A DNA stretch of 24,845 nucleotides from a virus, in the IMG/VR virus record IMGVR_UViG_3300028228_000502, positions 1 to 24,845 of that record, one strand, 5' to 3'. A program made the translations under genes and the position numbers. The notes below the pieces were generated by a model. The model ran no database searches. It saw only the letters and a list, made by a program, of their open reading frames with translations, and was not told where the DNA came from. Positions 1 through 8,025 of this stretch are shown one piece after another. Every line of letters starts with the position of its first letter. The first letter of the stretch is position 1.

Positions 1-1
1 G

Positions 2-286
2 CGGGCGCGCGAGAATCGCCACGAGCCAAAGGCGACGCCACCGCTGCACAAGCAATACGTGGATCTCGACAACTACAAGGATGACATGACCACGATCAAC
101 GTGCGGTTCTCACGAGCGGCAGAGTCACGCAAGGTGATCCACGGCGAGGTGGGCAAAGTGCGCGAGGAAATCGCATCGATCAAAACCGACAACATTAGCC
201 AAACCCGCGAGCTGCAGAATCTGCGAGCCAGCGTCGAAGCGATGCCACATCGCATCGCGAAACTCATCAACCACCCTCGACCATGA
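2..286 (+). CDS. Mu gp25-position coiled-coil protein (5' end outside window)
   Basis: The frame is open from the left edge, so the gene probably starts before the window; a GTG at 59 is the first possible start inside it. The visible product is hydrophilic and helical, with heptad-like stretches (KVREEIASIKTD, TRELQNLRASVEAMPHRIAKLI). It ends in a short helix similar to the C-termini of small proteins encoded just before the terminase genes of Mu-like phages (DUF2730 or gp25 position). Many of these have an N-terminal membrane segment, but none is visible here. The stop overlaps the next ATG (ATGA), so the two genes are probably translationally coupled. The role is unknown; a part in lysis is only a guess from position. 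Confidence 0.55.
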   Translation, partial: RARENRHEPKATPPLHKQYVDLDNYKDDMTTINVRFSRAAESRKVIHGEVGKVREEIASIKTDNISQTRELQNLRASVEAMPHRIAKLINHPRP

Positions 287-543
287 CCGAAGCCGACCGC
301 CAACAATTGCGAATTGCGATCCTGCTGATTCTCCGCGCCCAAGGGGGCGACGTGGGCATGGCAGCCGAGCGGATGCTGAGTGCGATGCGCGTGGCGTCTT
401 ACGACCTCACGTTGCCCGCGCTGGAGTCGGAACTCGGGCAGTTGGCGGATAGCCGCCTGGTCAAGGTGCATACCACGTTGACCGGTAAGCGGTGGCGGAT
501 TACGAGCATGGGCGAAAGCGATCTTGAGGAGGCAGGGCTTTGA
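283..543 (+). CDS. Small winged-helix phage protein (Mu gp26 position, VpaChn25_0724-like)
   Basis: An 86-residue protein starting at the ATG that overlaps the upstream stop. Its pattern matches the small winged-helix family found just ahead of the small terminase in Mu-like phages: an N-terminal helix (LRIAILLILRAQGG), a middle helix-turn-helix segment (DLTLPALESELGQLADSRLV) and a closing strand pair ending in ITSMGESDLEEAGL. In the family the last part reads like LTERGxDVAxG. It may bind DNA or another packaging protein; its biochemical role is not established. In typical Mu-like genomes the small terminase gene follows at once. Here about 310 bases of apparently non-coding sequence intervene. 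Confidence 0.6.
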   Translation: MTEADRQQLRIAILLILRAQGGDVGMAAERMLSAMRVASYDLTLPALESELGQLADSRLVKVHTTLTGKRWRITSMGESDLEEAGL

Positions 544-739
544 TGATTTTCGAATTACGAATTTCGATTTTGGGTTTATTCCGGAACGGGCGGTCTGACG
601 GCGCGGGCGTCGGCAAGCAACGCCCCTACACTCGGACGTTCGAACGACTCGCCTCGTGCGGTGCCCGCATGGCTCGCAGCGGAGTTGGTGACTGCGCATC
701 CCAACCACGTGCTTGGCGTGAATCCCAGGCGTTTACTTT

Positions 740-759
740 CCACGGGATGGCTCCCGTGG
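740..759. repeat. Perfect 8-bp inverted repeat (hairpin)
   Basis: CCACGGGA at 740-747 pairs perfectly with TCCCGTGG at 752-759 around a four-base loop (TGGC). No T run follows, so it is not a standard terminator. It lies in the insert between the gp26-like and small terminase genes. Confidence 0.7.
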
Positions 760-788
760 GGATACGGCATGTAATAGTGGTAACTGAA

Positions 789-826
789 CCCCCGGCGGGC
801 GGAATTAATACGCCCGCCCGTCGGGG
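789..826. repeat. GC-rich hairpin before the small terminase gene
   Basis: GGCGGGCG (794-801) pairs with CGCCCGCC (811-818) around an AT-rich nine-base loop. CCCC and GGGG on the outside can extend the stem past a small bulge. It is about 30 bases upstream of the small terminase start and could affect its translation or mark the edge of an inserted element. No T run follows. Confidence 0.6.
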
Positions 827-856
827 AAACCACGGTGCAAAGGGGGCGCGAATCTG

Positions 857-1501
857 ATGGCTGGGTTGATCAATCAACTTTCCGGACCGGCGTTTGCCGC
901 GTTCTTGGATGCTCTGCACGCGCTCTCGGCGCGGCCGACGCTCGAGCAGATCCAGTCGGTCATGGTCGCCCATGGCGTGCAGTCGCCCACGGCTAAGGGT
1001 GGCATGCCCTCACTCATGGCCGCCAAGACGGTGCGTGAGGGGCCTTATGCGCGTTACCTCGAGAAGATCTCATCGGGTAAACAGATGCGCGAGGCGCTCG
1101 TGAATGCGGCCAACGATGGCCACCACCCGCTCGATGCGATCGAGGAGGCGATGGTGATCGAGCTGCAGGATCATCTCACCGAGGCCGAAGAAGGCGTCGA
1201 CGTGAAGTTCGTGATCGGCCAGGTGATGAAGCTCCGCGCTTCGATCTCGATGCGTAAGGACTCGGACCGCAAACAAGCGGATCTCGAACGCAAGTTGCGC
1301 GAATCGGTTAAGAAGATCGAGGTCGCGGATTCGCAGTTGAAAATGCGCGACGAACAGATCGCGAAGCTAGAACGCGATCGCGCGGAGTGGGAACGCAAGC
1401 GCATCGAAATGCAAGAGGCCGTGAAGCGTGCTCAAACACGCGGGGGCATGGATGCCGAAACTTTGGAAACCTTGGAGCGCAAACTGCGCATGGTGCGATG
1501 A
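857..1501 (+). CDS. Small terminase subunit (DUF3486, Mu gp27-like)
   Basis: A 214-residue protein of the DUF3486 family, the DNA-recognition subunit of the Mu-like packaging motor. The N-terminal half is helical (PAFAAFLDALHALSARPTL, EQIQSVMVAHGV) and fits the DNA-binding region. From about residue 105 to the end is a long charged helix or coiled coil (RKQADLERKLRESVKKIE). The C-terminus, RGGMDAETLETLERKLRMVR, matches the conserved family ending (GGLSxExxExIRRKIL). The ATG overlaps the stop of the open frame upstream (TGATG), and its own stop overlaps the ATG at 1498, so coupling to the large subunit is likely. The family is known from Mu; the exact packaging site cannot be seen. Confidence 0.8.
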   Translation: MAGLINQLSGPAFAAFLDALHALSARPTLEQIQSVMVAHGVQSPTAKGGMPSLMAAKTVREGPYARYLEKISSGKQMREALVNAANDGHHPLDAIEEAMVIELQDHLTEAEEGVDVKFVIGQVMKLRASISMRKDSDRKQADLERKLRESVKKIEVADSQLKMRDEQIAKLERDRAEWERKRIEMQEAVKRAQTRGGMDAETLETLERKLRMVR

Positions 1502-2975
1502 CGATCGGCCGCAAACCTCTCCCTGCCCACGCCCGAAAATTTCGCGGCAAGGCGCTCAACGATTCCTGAGACGGACACGTTCCTGCTCAAGTATCAGGAA
1601 GACTGGGTGAAAGACCAATCGTTGATGCGGATCATGGAGAAGACGCGTCGTTGCGGGGTCACGTTTGGCACCGGCTACGATCTGGTGCGTCAACACTCCC
1701 TGGCGACGATGATGGTGGATTCGTGGATCTCGTCGCGAGACGACACGACGGCCAAACTGTTTTTGCAGACCTGCATGGGGTTTGCCCGTGTGCTCGATGC
1801 CGGTGCCCGTAGTTTGGGTCAGCAGGTGCTCGATGCCGACAAGGGGCATAGCGCTTACGTGGGGCGGTTTTCCAACGAGACTGCGCTCAACTCCCTCGCC
1901 TCCAATCCCGACGTGTTTGCGGGTAAGGGTGGCAACGTGGTGCTCGATGAGTTCGCCCTGCGTGACGATCCGCGCATGGTCTACGCCATCGCGATGGCGA
2001 CGATCGACTGGGGAGGACGCCTTGCGATCGTGTCCACGCATCGCGGCTCGGATAACTTTTTCAACCAGACGATTCGTAAGATCCGCGAGAAGGGAAATCC
2101 CCAGGGCTTTTCACTTCACCGGGTCACGCTACAGGATGCCCTCGATCAGGGGTTTCTCTGGAAGCTGCAGACCAAGTTGCCCGATGGGGATCCACGCCTC
2201 GACATGGATGAGGCGGCCTATTTCGACTACCAGCGTAACCGTGCGGCCGACGAGGAATCGTTTCTCCAGGAATACATGTGCTCTCCGGCCGATGATGCTT
2301 CCGCGTTTCTGAGCTACGACCTAATCGCGTCTTGCGAGTATCGGGGCGCGGTGGATTGGGAAACCGATTTGGAGCACGCCAAGGGGGCCCCTCTACGTGG
2401 GGGTGGATATCGGACGTGATCACGATCTCACGGTGATCTGGGTGCTCGAACGTCTCGGCGATGTGATGTGCACCCGCCGCGTGGTGGAGATGCACAAGCA
2501 GGAGTTTTCCGCCCAAGAGCACGAGCTGTATTCGATTCTCCGGCTGCCCAAAGTGCGCCGCTGCTGTATCGATCAGACGGGTATCGGGCGGCAGTTCGCA
2601 GAGCGTGCGACCAAGAAATTCGGAAAGTATCGAGTCGAGGGCGTGACTTTCACGGGACCGGTCAAGGAAGAGCTGGCCTACCCGCTGCGTGCGTCGTTTG
2701 AGGATCGGTCGGTGCGTATCCCAGAGCGCAACGAAATACGGACTGATTTGCGTGCGATCAAAAAGGAAACGACGGCGGCGGGGAATATTCGCTTCACGGC
2801 TGATCGCGGGAAGAACGGTCACTCGGATCGTTTCTGGGCGCTGGCACTCGCGATCCACGCAGGCAAGCAGACGGGCAATCTTTCCACCCCCGTCCCATTC
2901 AATCGCGGGGGCCAAGCTGCCCGCGCCAACAACAGCCGATTCGCTATGAGTCGCAAACGGGAGATGGTAGGATGA
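1498..2975 (+). CDS. Large terminase subunit (Mu gp28-like), broken by two frameshifts
   Basis: ATPase-nuclease that drives DNA packaging. The ATPase part shows a Walker A-like motif EKTRRCGVTFGTG (1637-1675), Walker B VVLDEFA (about 1937-1957) and a coupling motif IVSTHRG. The nuclease part shows three acidic motifs: GVDIGRDHD, CIDQTGIGRQ and HSDRFWALALAIHA. The reading frame changes twice. The ATG at 1498 overlaps the upstream gene but runs into a stop at 1567, while the conserved N-terminus (TPENFAARRSTIPETDTF, LLKYQEDW) is read in another frame from about 1523. Removing one C from 1521-1523 joins them. The ATPase and nuclease halves are split at the G5C4 run 2383-2391; removing one G gives AKGPLYVGVDIGRDHD. 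The rest is intact, so either assembly error or recent inactivation is possible. The stop overlaps the portal ATG. Confidence 0.85.
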
Positions 2976-4715
2976 GTCGTCGCAGCAAACCATTTAAGCA
3001 CCGCGTCGAGACTGCGCAGCCGTTCGCGCGGTTGCCCGTCGGCACGATCCTCAATTCTGCCGGCAAACCCGTCAAGGCGATCGCGGCGCCGTCGGGGGCA
3101 TCCTCGGGTGAGACACGCATCGATAAGCTCAATGCCTGGCGCGAGGACTACAACCCGTTGCGCGGTCTTACGATCACGCGGGCCGTGCAGTTGCTCGAAG
3201 ATTACCAGACCGGCCGCATGGCCGATTTGCAGTGGACCTACTTTTTCCAAGAGCAGACGGATCCCGATATGATCGGGCTCCTGGAGAACCGTATCGCGCG
3301 CATCCTCGAAATGGACTACGATGTGCTCACCGAGAAAGAGGCGGAGAACGCACGATCTACCCAGCGGCTGGCTGATGAGCAGGCCGACTACATCGGCGAG
3401 AATCTCGCTGCGATCGATAATCTTTACCAAGCGATTGAACACCTCGCGATGGCACCCTTCCGGGGATACGCCCACGTGGAAAAATGGTTCAACGCGGCGG
3501 GCGAGATCTTCCACCTCGAAGTGGTTGATCAGTGGAACGTGGTGCGTGATGGGTTGCGCGGTGGCTGGCGCTACAACCCGACCGCCAAGTCATGCGACTA
3601 TCGCGGCATGCCCGAAGAGATGACGCTCCCGATGGAGCGATTCCTCTATCGGGAGGTTCGCCGCCCGATCAACCGCTATGGGCTAATCAAAGGAATCAAG
3701 AGCGCTCTCTCCGACAAGGATTGGGATGCCTTTAACGAGATCTACAACGTGCCGGGGGATCGTCGTGGGACCGCCGGAAGTGCCCGAGGGCGACGAGATC
3801 GAATACGAGACCGCCGCGCGCCAAGTCGCGGAAGGTGGCAGCGGCTACTTGCCCCACGGCAGTTTATACGAGCCTAACGAGATGCCGCATGATCCGAGCA
3901 CGTTTGAAAAGCGGCTCGACTACCTTTCCAAGAAACTGGTGCTGGCTGGCACCGGTGGCATGCTCACGATGCTGGCCGAGAGTGGCAGCGGAACGCTGGC
4001 GGGGAGCGTGCATGATGAGGTGTTTAACCGCATTGCCCGTGCCGAGGCCCGCCGTATCAGCGAGATCGTGACCAAGAGCATGGTGGCCGGCTGGCTGGAT
4101 GCGCGGTGGCCTGGTCAACCGCACCTAGCTTACTTCCAACTCGCCGCTAATGAGGAGATGGATGTAGGGGCGGCCGTCGAACAAATCTCCAAACTCGCGT
4201 TAGCCGGCTACCAGGTTGACCCGATCGAAGTGACTGAGAAGACGGGCTGGTCGGTCACGCTGAAACCCGCGACGGTCGAATCCATGCCGGGAGAGCCGGG
4301 CCCAGGCACACAATTAAACGGCGGTAAGGATGCCGACGGAAACGATATCCCCGCGATCAAGAACCGCGCGAGCAAGCCGATGGATGAAGTGCGGGAACGC
4401 CTCTTCCTGGCGGCCGCACAAGAACACCTCACGGCGGCAGACCGGAAACGCTTGGCCCCGTTGGCGGCGCGCCTGGCGGCGTTGCCCGATGATGCGAGCG
4501 ATGCGGACTGGCTGGCGGCCTTCCGCGAGATCGAGGTCGAATTCCCCGCCGTCTATGCGGCCGTGTTGGCTGATGATGATGCGCTCGACGCCGCCGATGC
4601 CGATGTGATCGGGACCGCTTTCCGGAGTGGCTTGGAGAGCGGCGCGATCGACCACAAACCCGCCCCGCTCAGAAACCGCCGTCGTGGGGCTCCGCGCGGC
4701 ATGCTGCGGTCATGA
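2972..4715 (+). CDS. Portal protein (DUF935, Mu gp29-like), one frameshift
   Basis: Dodecameric portal at the capsid vertex, through which DNA enters and leaves. The N-terminal part has the DUF935 pattern LQWTYFFQEQTDPDMIGLLE followed by RIARILEMDYDVL, and a later segment RGYAHVEKWFNAAGEIFHLE. The C-terminal part has the family block GSVHDEVFNRIARAEARRIS with LDARWPGQPHLAYFQL. The frame shifts at the G5 run 3754-3758; removing one G gives the smooth join NVPGIVVGPPEVPEGDE. The repaired product is about 580 residues, slightly long for the family because of an Ala/Asp-rich tail (RLAPLAARLAALPDDASDAD). An IKNR tetrapeptide at 4356-4367 matches a motif repeated in the next gene. It starts inside the terminase stop (ATGA). 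Confidence 0.85.
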
Positions 4716-4779
4716 CACCTGTTTTGCCGCAAAGCCCCGCATCTTTGAGCTTAAACACCTCTTAAGACCCTTCCCTCCC

Positions 4780-5820
4780 ATGAATCCCAAAATACTAAAC
4801 CGAGATTTCAAACTCCCCGCCGACGACTGGTATGAAGTCGAGGTGCCGGGTGAGCATTTTAACAGCGAAGCCAACTTGCTGCAGGTGATCGATGACCAGG
4901 CGATCGCCTCCATCGTCAATCGCTTTGAAATGCTGGCCGCCGATGACGGTTTCCCCGGCCTGTTAATCGACCGCGATCACTTCAGCTTGGACACCTCGAA
5001 AGAATCCAAGGCGGCGGGCTGGGCGATGAAGCTACGCAACCGCGCCGGGAAACTTGAGGCGCAGATCCGCTGGACTAGTAGCGGCCGTGCCGATGTCGAA
5101 GGCGGCGACTATCGGTTTTTTTCGAGCGTCTATGACCAGGATCACGTCGAGGAGCTCGGCAAACGCACCGTGAAGAATCGCAAGAAGCCAGTGCGGGCCG
5201 TGCGCCCCCTGCAGCTTGATCGCCTCGCGATCACCAACGACCCCAACAACAAGGGGCAACGACCCATTTCGAATCGCGACTCCGGCATGAAGCCGGACGG
5301 CGACCAACCCGAAAACCAACCCACCATGAAGAAAGTTAACACATTACTCGGGATCTCGGATGAAGCATCCGAAGACGCGGCCGTCGCGGAGATCTCGAAA
5401 ATCCAAAACCGCGCGAGCACGGCTGAGACCGCCCTCGCCTCGATCAAAAAAGAGCGCGATGCGCTGCTGACTCACCAGGTCGAAGCCGATCTCGATAAGT
5501 TCGAGCCGGTCATCACCAATCGCGACGCCGCCAAGAAGGCGTTGATCGCCAACCGGTCCGACACGCTCGAACTCTTCCAGGCTCGCCTCGATGCCGTGGG
5601 CGATGGCACCGGCGACAAGGGTGATAACAAAGATCCGATCACCAATCGCAAGTTGGCGAACCCGCCGAAGAAAACATCTGAGGATGCTGAAAAGGAAGCC
5701 GCTGAGAAACGGGCCGCCTGGATCAGCAACCGCGCAACCTCCATGCGATCCACCGACAAGGGCCTCTCGCTCACGCAGGCTTACGGCCGCGCTGAGTCGG
5801 AGTTCGACACGGCCAAGTAG
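4780..5820 (+). CDS. Prohead protease with fused scaffold (Mu gpI-like)
   Basis: A 346-residue protein with two regions. The N-terminal ~180 residues fit the Mu I-type prohead protease (PGLLIDRDHFSLDTSKESKA, RAGKLEAQIRWTSSGR, DYRFFSSVYD, LDRLAITNDPN); the His in RDHFS is a plausible catalytic residue and the SSVY segment may hold the Ser. The C-terminal half is charged and helical, rich in Lys, Glu and Ala (STAETALASIKKERDALLTH), as expected for a scaffold. I chose the ATG at 4780 because homology begins there; the frame stays open upstream into the portal gene but looks unlike the family. The tetrapeptide I-x-N-R recurs seven times. A terminator-like hairpin follows. Confidence 0.8.
   Translation: MNPKILNRDFKLPADDWYEVEVPGEHFNSEANLLQVIDDQAIASIVNRFEMLAADDGFPGLLIDRDHFSLDTSKESKAAGWAMKLRNRAGKLEAQIRWTSSGRADVEGGDYRFFSSVYDQDHVEELGKRTVKNRKKPVRAVRPLQLDRLAITNDPNNKGQRPISNRDSGMKPDGDQPENQPTMKKVNTLLGISDEASEDAAVAEISKIQNRASTAETALASIKKERDALLTHQVEADLDKFEPVITNRDAAKKALIANRSDTLELFQARLDAVGDGTGDKGDNKDPITNRKLANPPKKTSEDAEKEAAEKRAAWISNRATSMRSTDKGLSLTQAYGRAESEFDTAK
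5326..5820 (+). CDS. Possible nested scaffold protein from internal start (Mu gpZ-like)
   Basis: An in-frame ATG at 5326 (MKKVNTLLGISDEASED) sits exactly where the protease region gives way to the helical scaffold region. In Mu and lambda a separate scaffold is made from an internal start in the protease gene, so the same is likely here (164 residues). No clear Shine-Dalgarno sequence precedes it, but most capsid genes in this window also lack one. Another in-frame ATG at 5287 is an alternative start. Confidence 0.4.
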   Translation: MKKVNTLLGISDEASEDAAVAEISKIQNRASTAETALASIKKERDALLTHQVEADLDKFEPVITNRDAAKKALIANRSDTLELFQARLDAVGDGTGDKGDNKDPITNRKLANPPKKTSEDAEKEAAEKRAAWISNRATSMRSTDKGLSLTQAYGRAESEFDTAK

Positions 5821-5842
5821 GACTGACCTGAGCCCTTTCCAG

Positions 5843-5873
5843 CCCTGCCGTCTCTCCGGAGCGGCGGGGTTTT
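5843..5873 (+). terminator. Hairpin terminator after the protease/scaffold gene
   Basis: CCCTGCCG (5843-5850) pairs with CGGCGGGG (5862-5869) with one G-T pair, and TTTT follows at 5870-5873. The 11-base loop itself contains the small palindrome CTCCGGAG. It lies 22 bases past the protease stop and could reduce or end transcription before the decoration and capsid genes. The short T run suggests partial rather than full termination. Confidence 0.65.
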
Positions 5874-5916
5874 CGGGTGTTAAGTCTGCACAATGAAATC
5901 GTCCAAAATCTAAACA

Positions 5917-6423
5917 ATGAATCCTGACCAATCCAACACCAAGCCCGCTGGCAGCGTCTATTGCCTCGCGGGTGAGGATCTCACCGGCAAGCGCTCGCGC
6001 CTGGTCGTGCTCACCCACGACACCGGCGTTCCCGAGGTAAAGCTACCCGCCACCAATAACGACCTCGCGCTCTTCCTGCTCAACGAAGAGGGCGTAGACA
6101 CCGCAGAGGTGCAGATCGAACAGCTGGTTCCTGGTGGCACCTTCCGCACGACCCTTGAGGGCACTTGCAACCCCGGTGACGAGCTCGTGCTCGCCGACGT
6201 CGCGACGGCGGCCGACAAGGGTATGCTGCGGGCGCTGCCCGCTACCGCTGGCGTCTACGTCTCGCTCGGCATCGCCGACGAGATCGGAGCCGATGGCCAG
6301 CTCGTCGCCTGGCGTTTCCAACCTCGCCTGCGCTTCGTCGCCGCCGAGGTCGCCGACGCCGCCAATGTGGCGGCCGTCGTGACCGCGCTCAAGGCGCTCA
6401 GCCTCTTCGTCGATCCGGCTTAA
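5917..6423 (+). CDS. Probable head decoration (capsid cement) protein
   Basis: A 168-residue, beta-rich protein lying between the protease/scaffold and the major capsid gene, the usual place of the decoration protein in Mu-like and lambda-like phages. Segments such as GKRSRLVVLTHDTGVPEVKL, NPGDELVLADVATAADKGML and LPATAGVYVSLGIADEIGAD resemble the barrel of DUF2190-type cement proteins, but the match is by pattern only. It would bind the outside of the shell and stabilise it. The leader is A/C-rich with no Shine-Dalgarno; a six-codon open frame (MKSSKI, 5893-5913) ends four bases before the start and may be chance. It stands between two terminator-like hairpins together with the capsid gene. 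Confidence 0.6.
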   Translation: MNPDQSNTKPAGSVYCLAGEDLTGKRSRLVVLTHDTGVPEVKLPATNNDLALFLLNEEGVDTAEVQIEQLVPGGTFRTTLEGTCNPGDELVLADVATAADKGMLRALPATAGVYVSLGIADEIGADGQLVAWRFQPRLRFVAAEVADAANVAAVVTALKALSLFVDPA

Positions 6424-6471
6424 TCGCCGCCGTCAATCAACCCGGAACCTTTATTCCAAAATTATAATAAG

Positions 6472-7410
6472 ATGAATCGTCTGCAATCGATCGGAACCAA
6501 CCCGGTCATCCGTAACTTCGCGAAAGACTCCTCCCAGGCGTCTGTTCGCCGCGTGGCGAGCTTTCTCGCCCCCACCGTCGAGGTGCCAACCCTCACGGGC
6601 AAATACAAGGTCTACGACGCCAAGCACCGCTACAAGCGCCCCGTCACCAAGCGGGCCGCTGATGGTTCGGTGACGCGTCTAGGCTTCACGGCCTCCGACG
6701 CGAACTACAACCTGGTGCCACACGCGCTCGATTTCCCGATCGCCAACGTCGAGACACTCAACGACGAGGGCTTGCTCAACCAGGCGCGCTACGGCACGAG
6801 CCTCTTGGCGGATGCTGCCGGCCTCGATCATGAGGCTGAGACCATCGAAACCGCGCTGGCGGCGGTGGGTGCTGGCACCGATCAAAACTTCGCGGCCAGT
6901 GGCTATGATCCCATTGCGTATCTCGATGGCATCATCTTGAGCGTGATCAAGCTCGCCAAAAATGGCGCCGGCATTCGCGTGCTCATGGGGCCCACTGCGG
7001 AGTTGCGCCTCAAGAACAACGCCCAAGTGCTCGCCCGCTACAACGGCGGCGGAGGCGGAGGGCGCGGTAAGGCCCTCAAGGTGCCAGACAGCTCCGACAT
7101 CTCGGCGATGCTCATCAGCAAACCCGAAGTCGAGGTTGCCATGATGGTCCAGGACGTGGGCGCCGAAGGTCTCGCCGAGGACATCCAGTTCATCCTGGAC
7201 ACCGCTATCATCATCTTCGCGTGTAACCCCACGCCGAATATGATGGACCCGTCGTTTATGAAGACGGCCCGGCTCATGGGCAACTGGATGGTGCCTGGCT
7301 CCTACAAGTCCACCGACGAGCGCGATGACGTGCTCAAGATGGACTGGATCGAACAGATCCTCGTGACCAACACCGTCGCCGCTGTGCGCATCAACGCCAA
7401 CGACAGCTAA
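6472..7410 (+). CDS. Major capsid protein
   Basis: A 312-residue protein in the capsid gene position, with features of the E-type or Mu gpT-like major capsid group. The N-terminal arm reads VPTLTGKYKVYDAKHRYK, the central helix region LDHEAETIETALAAV, and a loop holds a Gly run (NGGGGGGRG). A hydrophobic strand (IQFILDTAIIIFACNP) and C-terminal segments (MDWIEQILVTNTVAAVRI) complete the fold pattern. There is no N-terminal delta domain, which fits a scaffold supplied by the upstream gene. The leader before the ATG is AT-rich (CCAAAATTATAATAAG) without a clear Shine-Dalgarno. The gene is intact and is followed by a strong terminator, fitting high separate expression. Confidence 0.8.
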   Translation: MNRLQSIGTNPVIRNFAKDSSQASVRRVASFLAPTVEVPTLTGKYKVYDAKHRYKRPVTKRAADGSVTRLGFTASDANYNLVPHALDFPIANVETLNDEGLLNQARYGTSLLADAAGLDHEAETIETALAAVGAGTDQNFAASGYDPIAYLDGIILSVIKLAKNGAGIRVLMGPTAELRLKNNAQVLARYNGGGGGGRGKALKVPDSSDISAMLISKPEVEVAMMVQDVGAEGLAEDIQFILDTAIIIFACNPTPNMMDPSFMKTARLMGNWMVPGSYKSTDERDDVLKMDWIEQILVTNTVAAVRINANDS

Positions 7411-7433
7411 CCGAACCACCCGGTTGTTTTCTC

Positions 7434-7470
7434 AAGCTCTCCGCCCGGTCGACGGGCGGGAGGGCTTTTT
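7434..7470 (+). terminator. Rho-independent terminator after the major capsid gene
   Basis: CCGCCCG (7441-7447) pairs with CGGGCGG (7453-7459) around GTCGA. The stem continues past a one-base bulge (AGCTCT with AGGGCT), and TTTTT follows at 7466-7470. It sits 25 bases after the capsid stop. Confidence 0.8.
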
Positions 7471-7503
7471 GAAACCCATCGGAAAACGAAAATCTGAACT
7501 ATC

Positions 7504-7977
7504 ATGTCTGTCACCTGGATCACTCTTACCCTCGCGCATCTTGATGATGCGAAGGCGGCCGCGTTGGTCGACCAGCTGCAGACGGCGGCGCTCGCCGACA
7601 GTCAGCCCGACCCGGTGCCTGGTATCCTGACCGATGTCACGACGCGGATCCGCATCGAGATCGCCGCCGGTGGCCGCACGGTGCTTTCGCTGGATGCGAC
7701 GGCACTGCCGCCAAGTCTGAAGCGGTTGGGATTGCGCATGGCACTTCGTGAGGGGCAGTCGCGGCTGAATGCGTTGGGTGGGTTGCCGCTGAGCGATGAC
7801 GAGATTCGGGAGGAGAAGAATGACCTGCGGTTCCTGGAGCGCATCGCCGAGGGGAAAATTACCGTCGAATCAAGCGACGCTCCGGAGAGCACGCCCACGG
7901 TGCAGAGTAAGACGAGCACTCCCCGCATCACGGCGCGAACGAAGCAATGGACGCGCGATCAGCAGGATGGGATTTAG
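7504..7977 (+). CDS. Mu gp36-like head-tail connector protein (DUF1320-type, tentative)
   Basis: A 157-residue protein immediately after the major capsid gene, where Mu-like phages carry the gp36 (J) connector. The central part (TDVTTRIRIEIAAGGRTVLS, ALPPSLKRLGLRMALREGQS) is helical and could form the adaptor ring below the portal. The last 45 residues (from about VESSDAPESTPTV) are polar and probably disordered. Position and general pattern support the call; no diagnostic motif is decisive. A ClpP- or tail-related role is not indicated. It is followed by a short repeat tract rather than direct overlap with the next gene. Confidence 0.5.
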   Translation: MSVTWITLTLAHLDDAKAAALVDQLQTAALADSQPDPVPGILTDVTTRIRIEIAAGGRTVLSLDATALPPSLKRLGLRMALREGQSRLNALGGLPLSDDEIREEKNDLRFLERIAEGKITVESSDAPESTPTVQSKTSTPRITARTKQWTRDQQDGI

Positions 7978-7980
7978 GCC

Positions 7981-8022
7981 GAAAACGCTGAAACGCTGAA
8001 AACTGAAAAGCTGAAAAATCAA
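7981..8022. repeat. Short GCTGAAA-type repeat tract
   Basis: This intergenic tract repeats units such as ACGCTGAAA, CTGAAAACTGAAA and GCTGAAAA. The same units recur at 12014-12043. It is not CRISPR-like: the units are short and have no spacers. Similar tracts are common between genes in Verrucomicrobiota, from memory. Confidence 0.6.
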
Positions 8023-8025
8023 GCC

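Larger units (their letters stand above)
544..856 (+). other. Non-coding insert between gp26-like and small terminase genes
   Basis: This 313-base gap breaks an otherwise continuous operon. It begins with a short repeat-like stretch (GAATTACGAATTTCGATTT), followed by GC-rich sequence with GGCAAGCAACGCCCCTACA, then two strong hairpins. One frame is open across it and touches both neighbours. Its product is basic, of low complexity and resembles no phage family I recognise, so I do not call it a gene. The text resembles dispersed intergenic repeats of Verrucomicrobiota genomes, which suggests capture of host repeat DNA. That link is from memory and untested. Confidence 0.45.

Noticed and set aside
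73-708. Long minus-strand open frame (also 2124-2993, 2819-3514, 16519-17142 and similar)
   Set aside because: They mirror well-supported + strand genes in GC-rich DNA, where antisense frames stay open by codon bias. No domains or start signals were seen.
543-857. Open frame of about 104 codons touching both neighbouring genes
   Set aside because: The overlaps look gene-like, but the product is low-complexity and unlike phage proteins, and the DNA is dominated by repeat-like text and hairpins. Kept as a non-coding insert.
7981-8022. Possible CRISPR array from the repeated GCTGAAA units
   Set aside because: Units are under 15 bases, touch each other and have no unique spacers; no cas genes are present.
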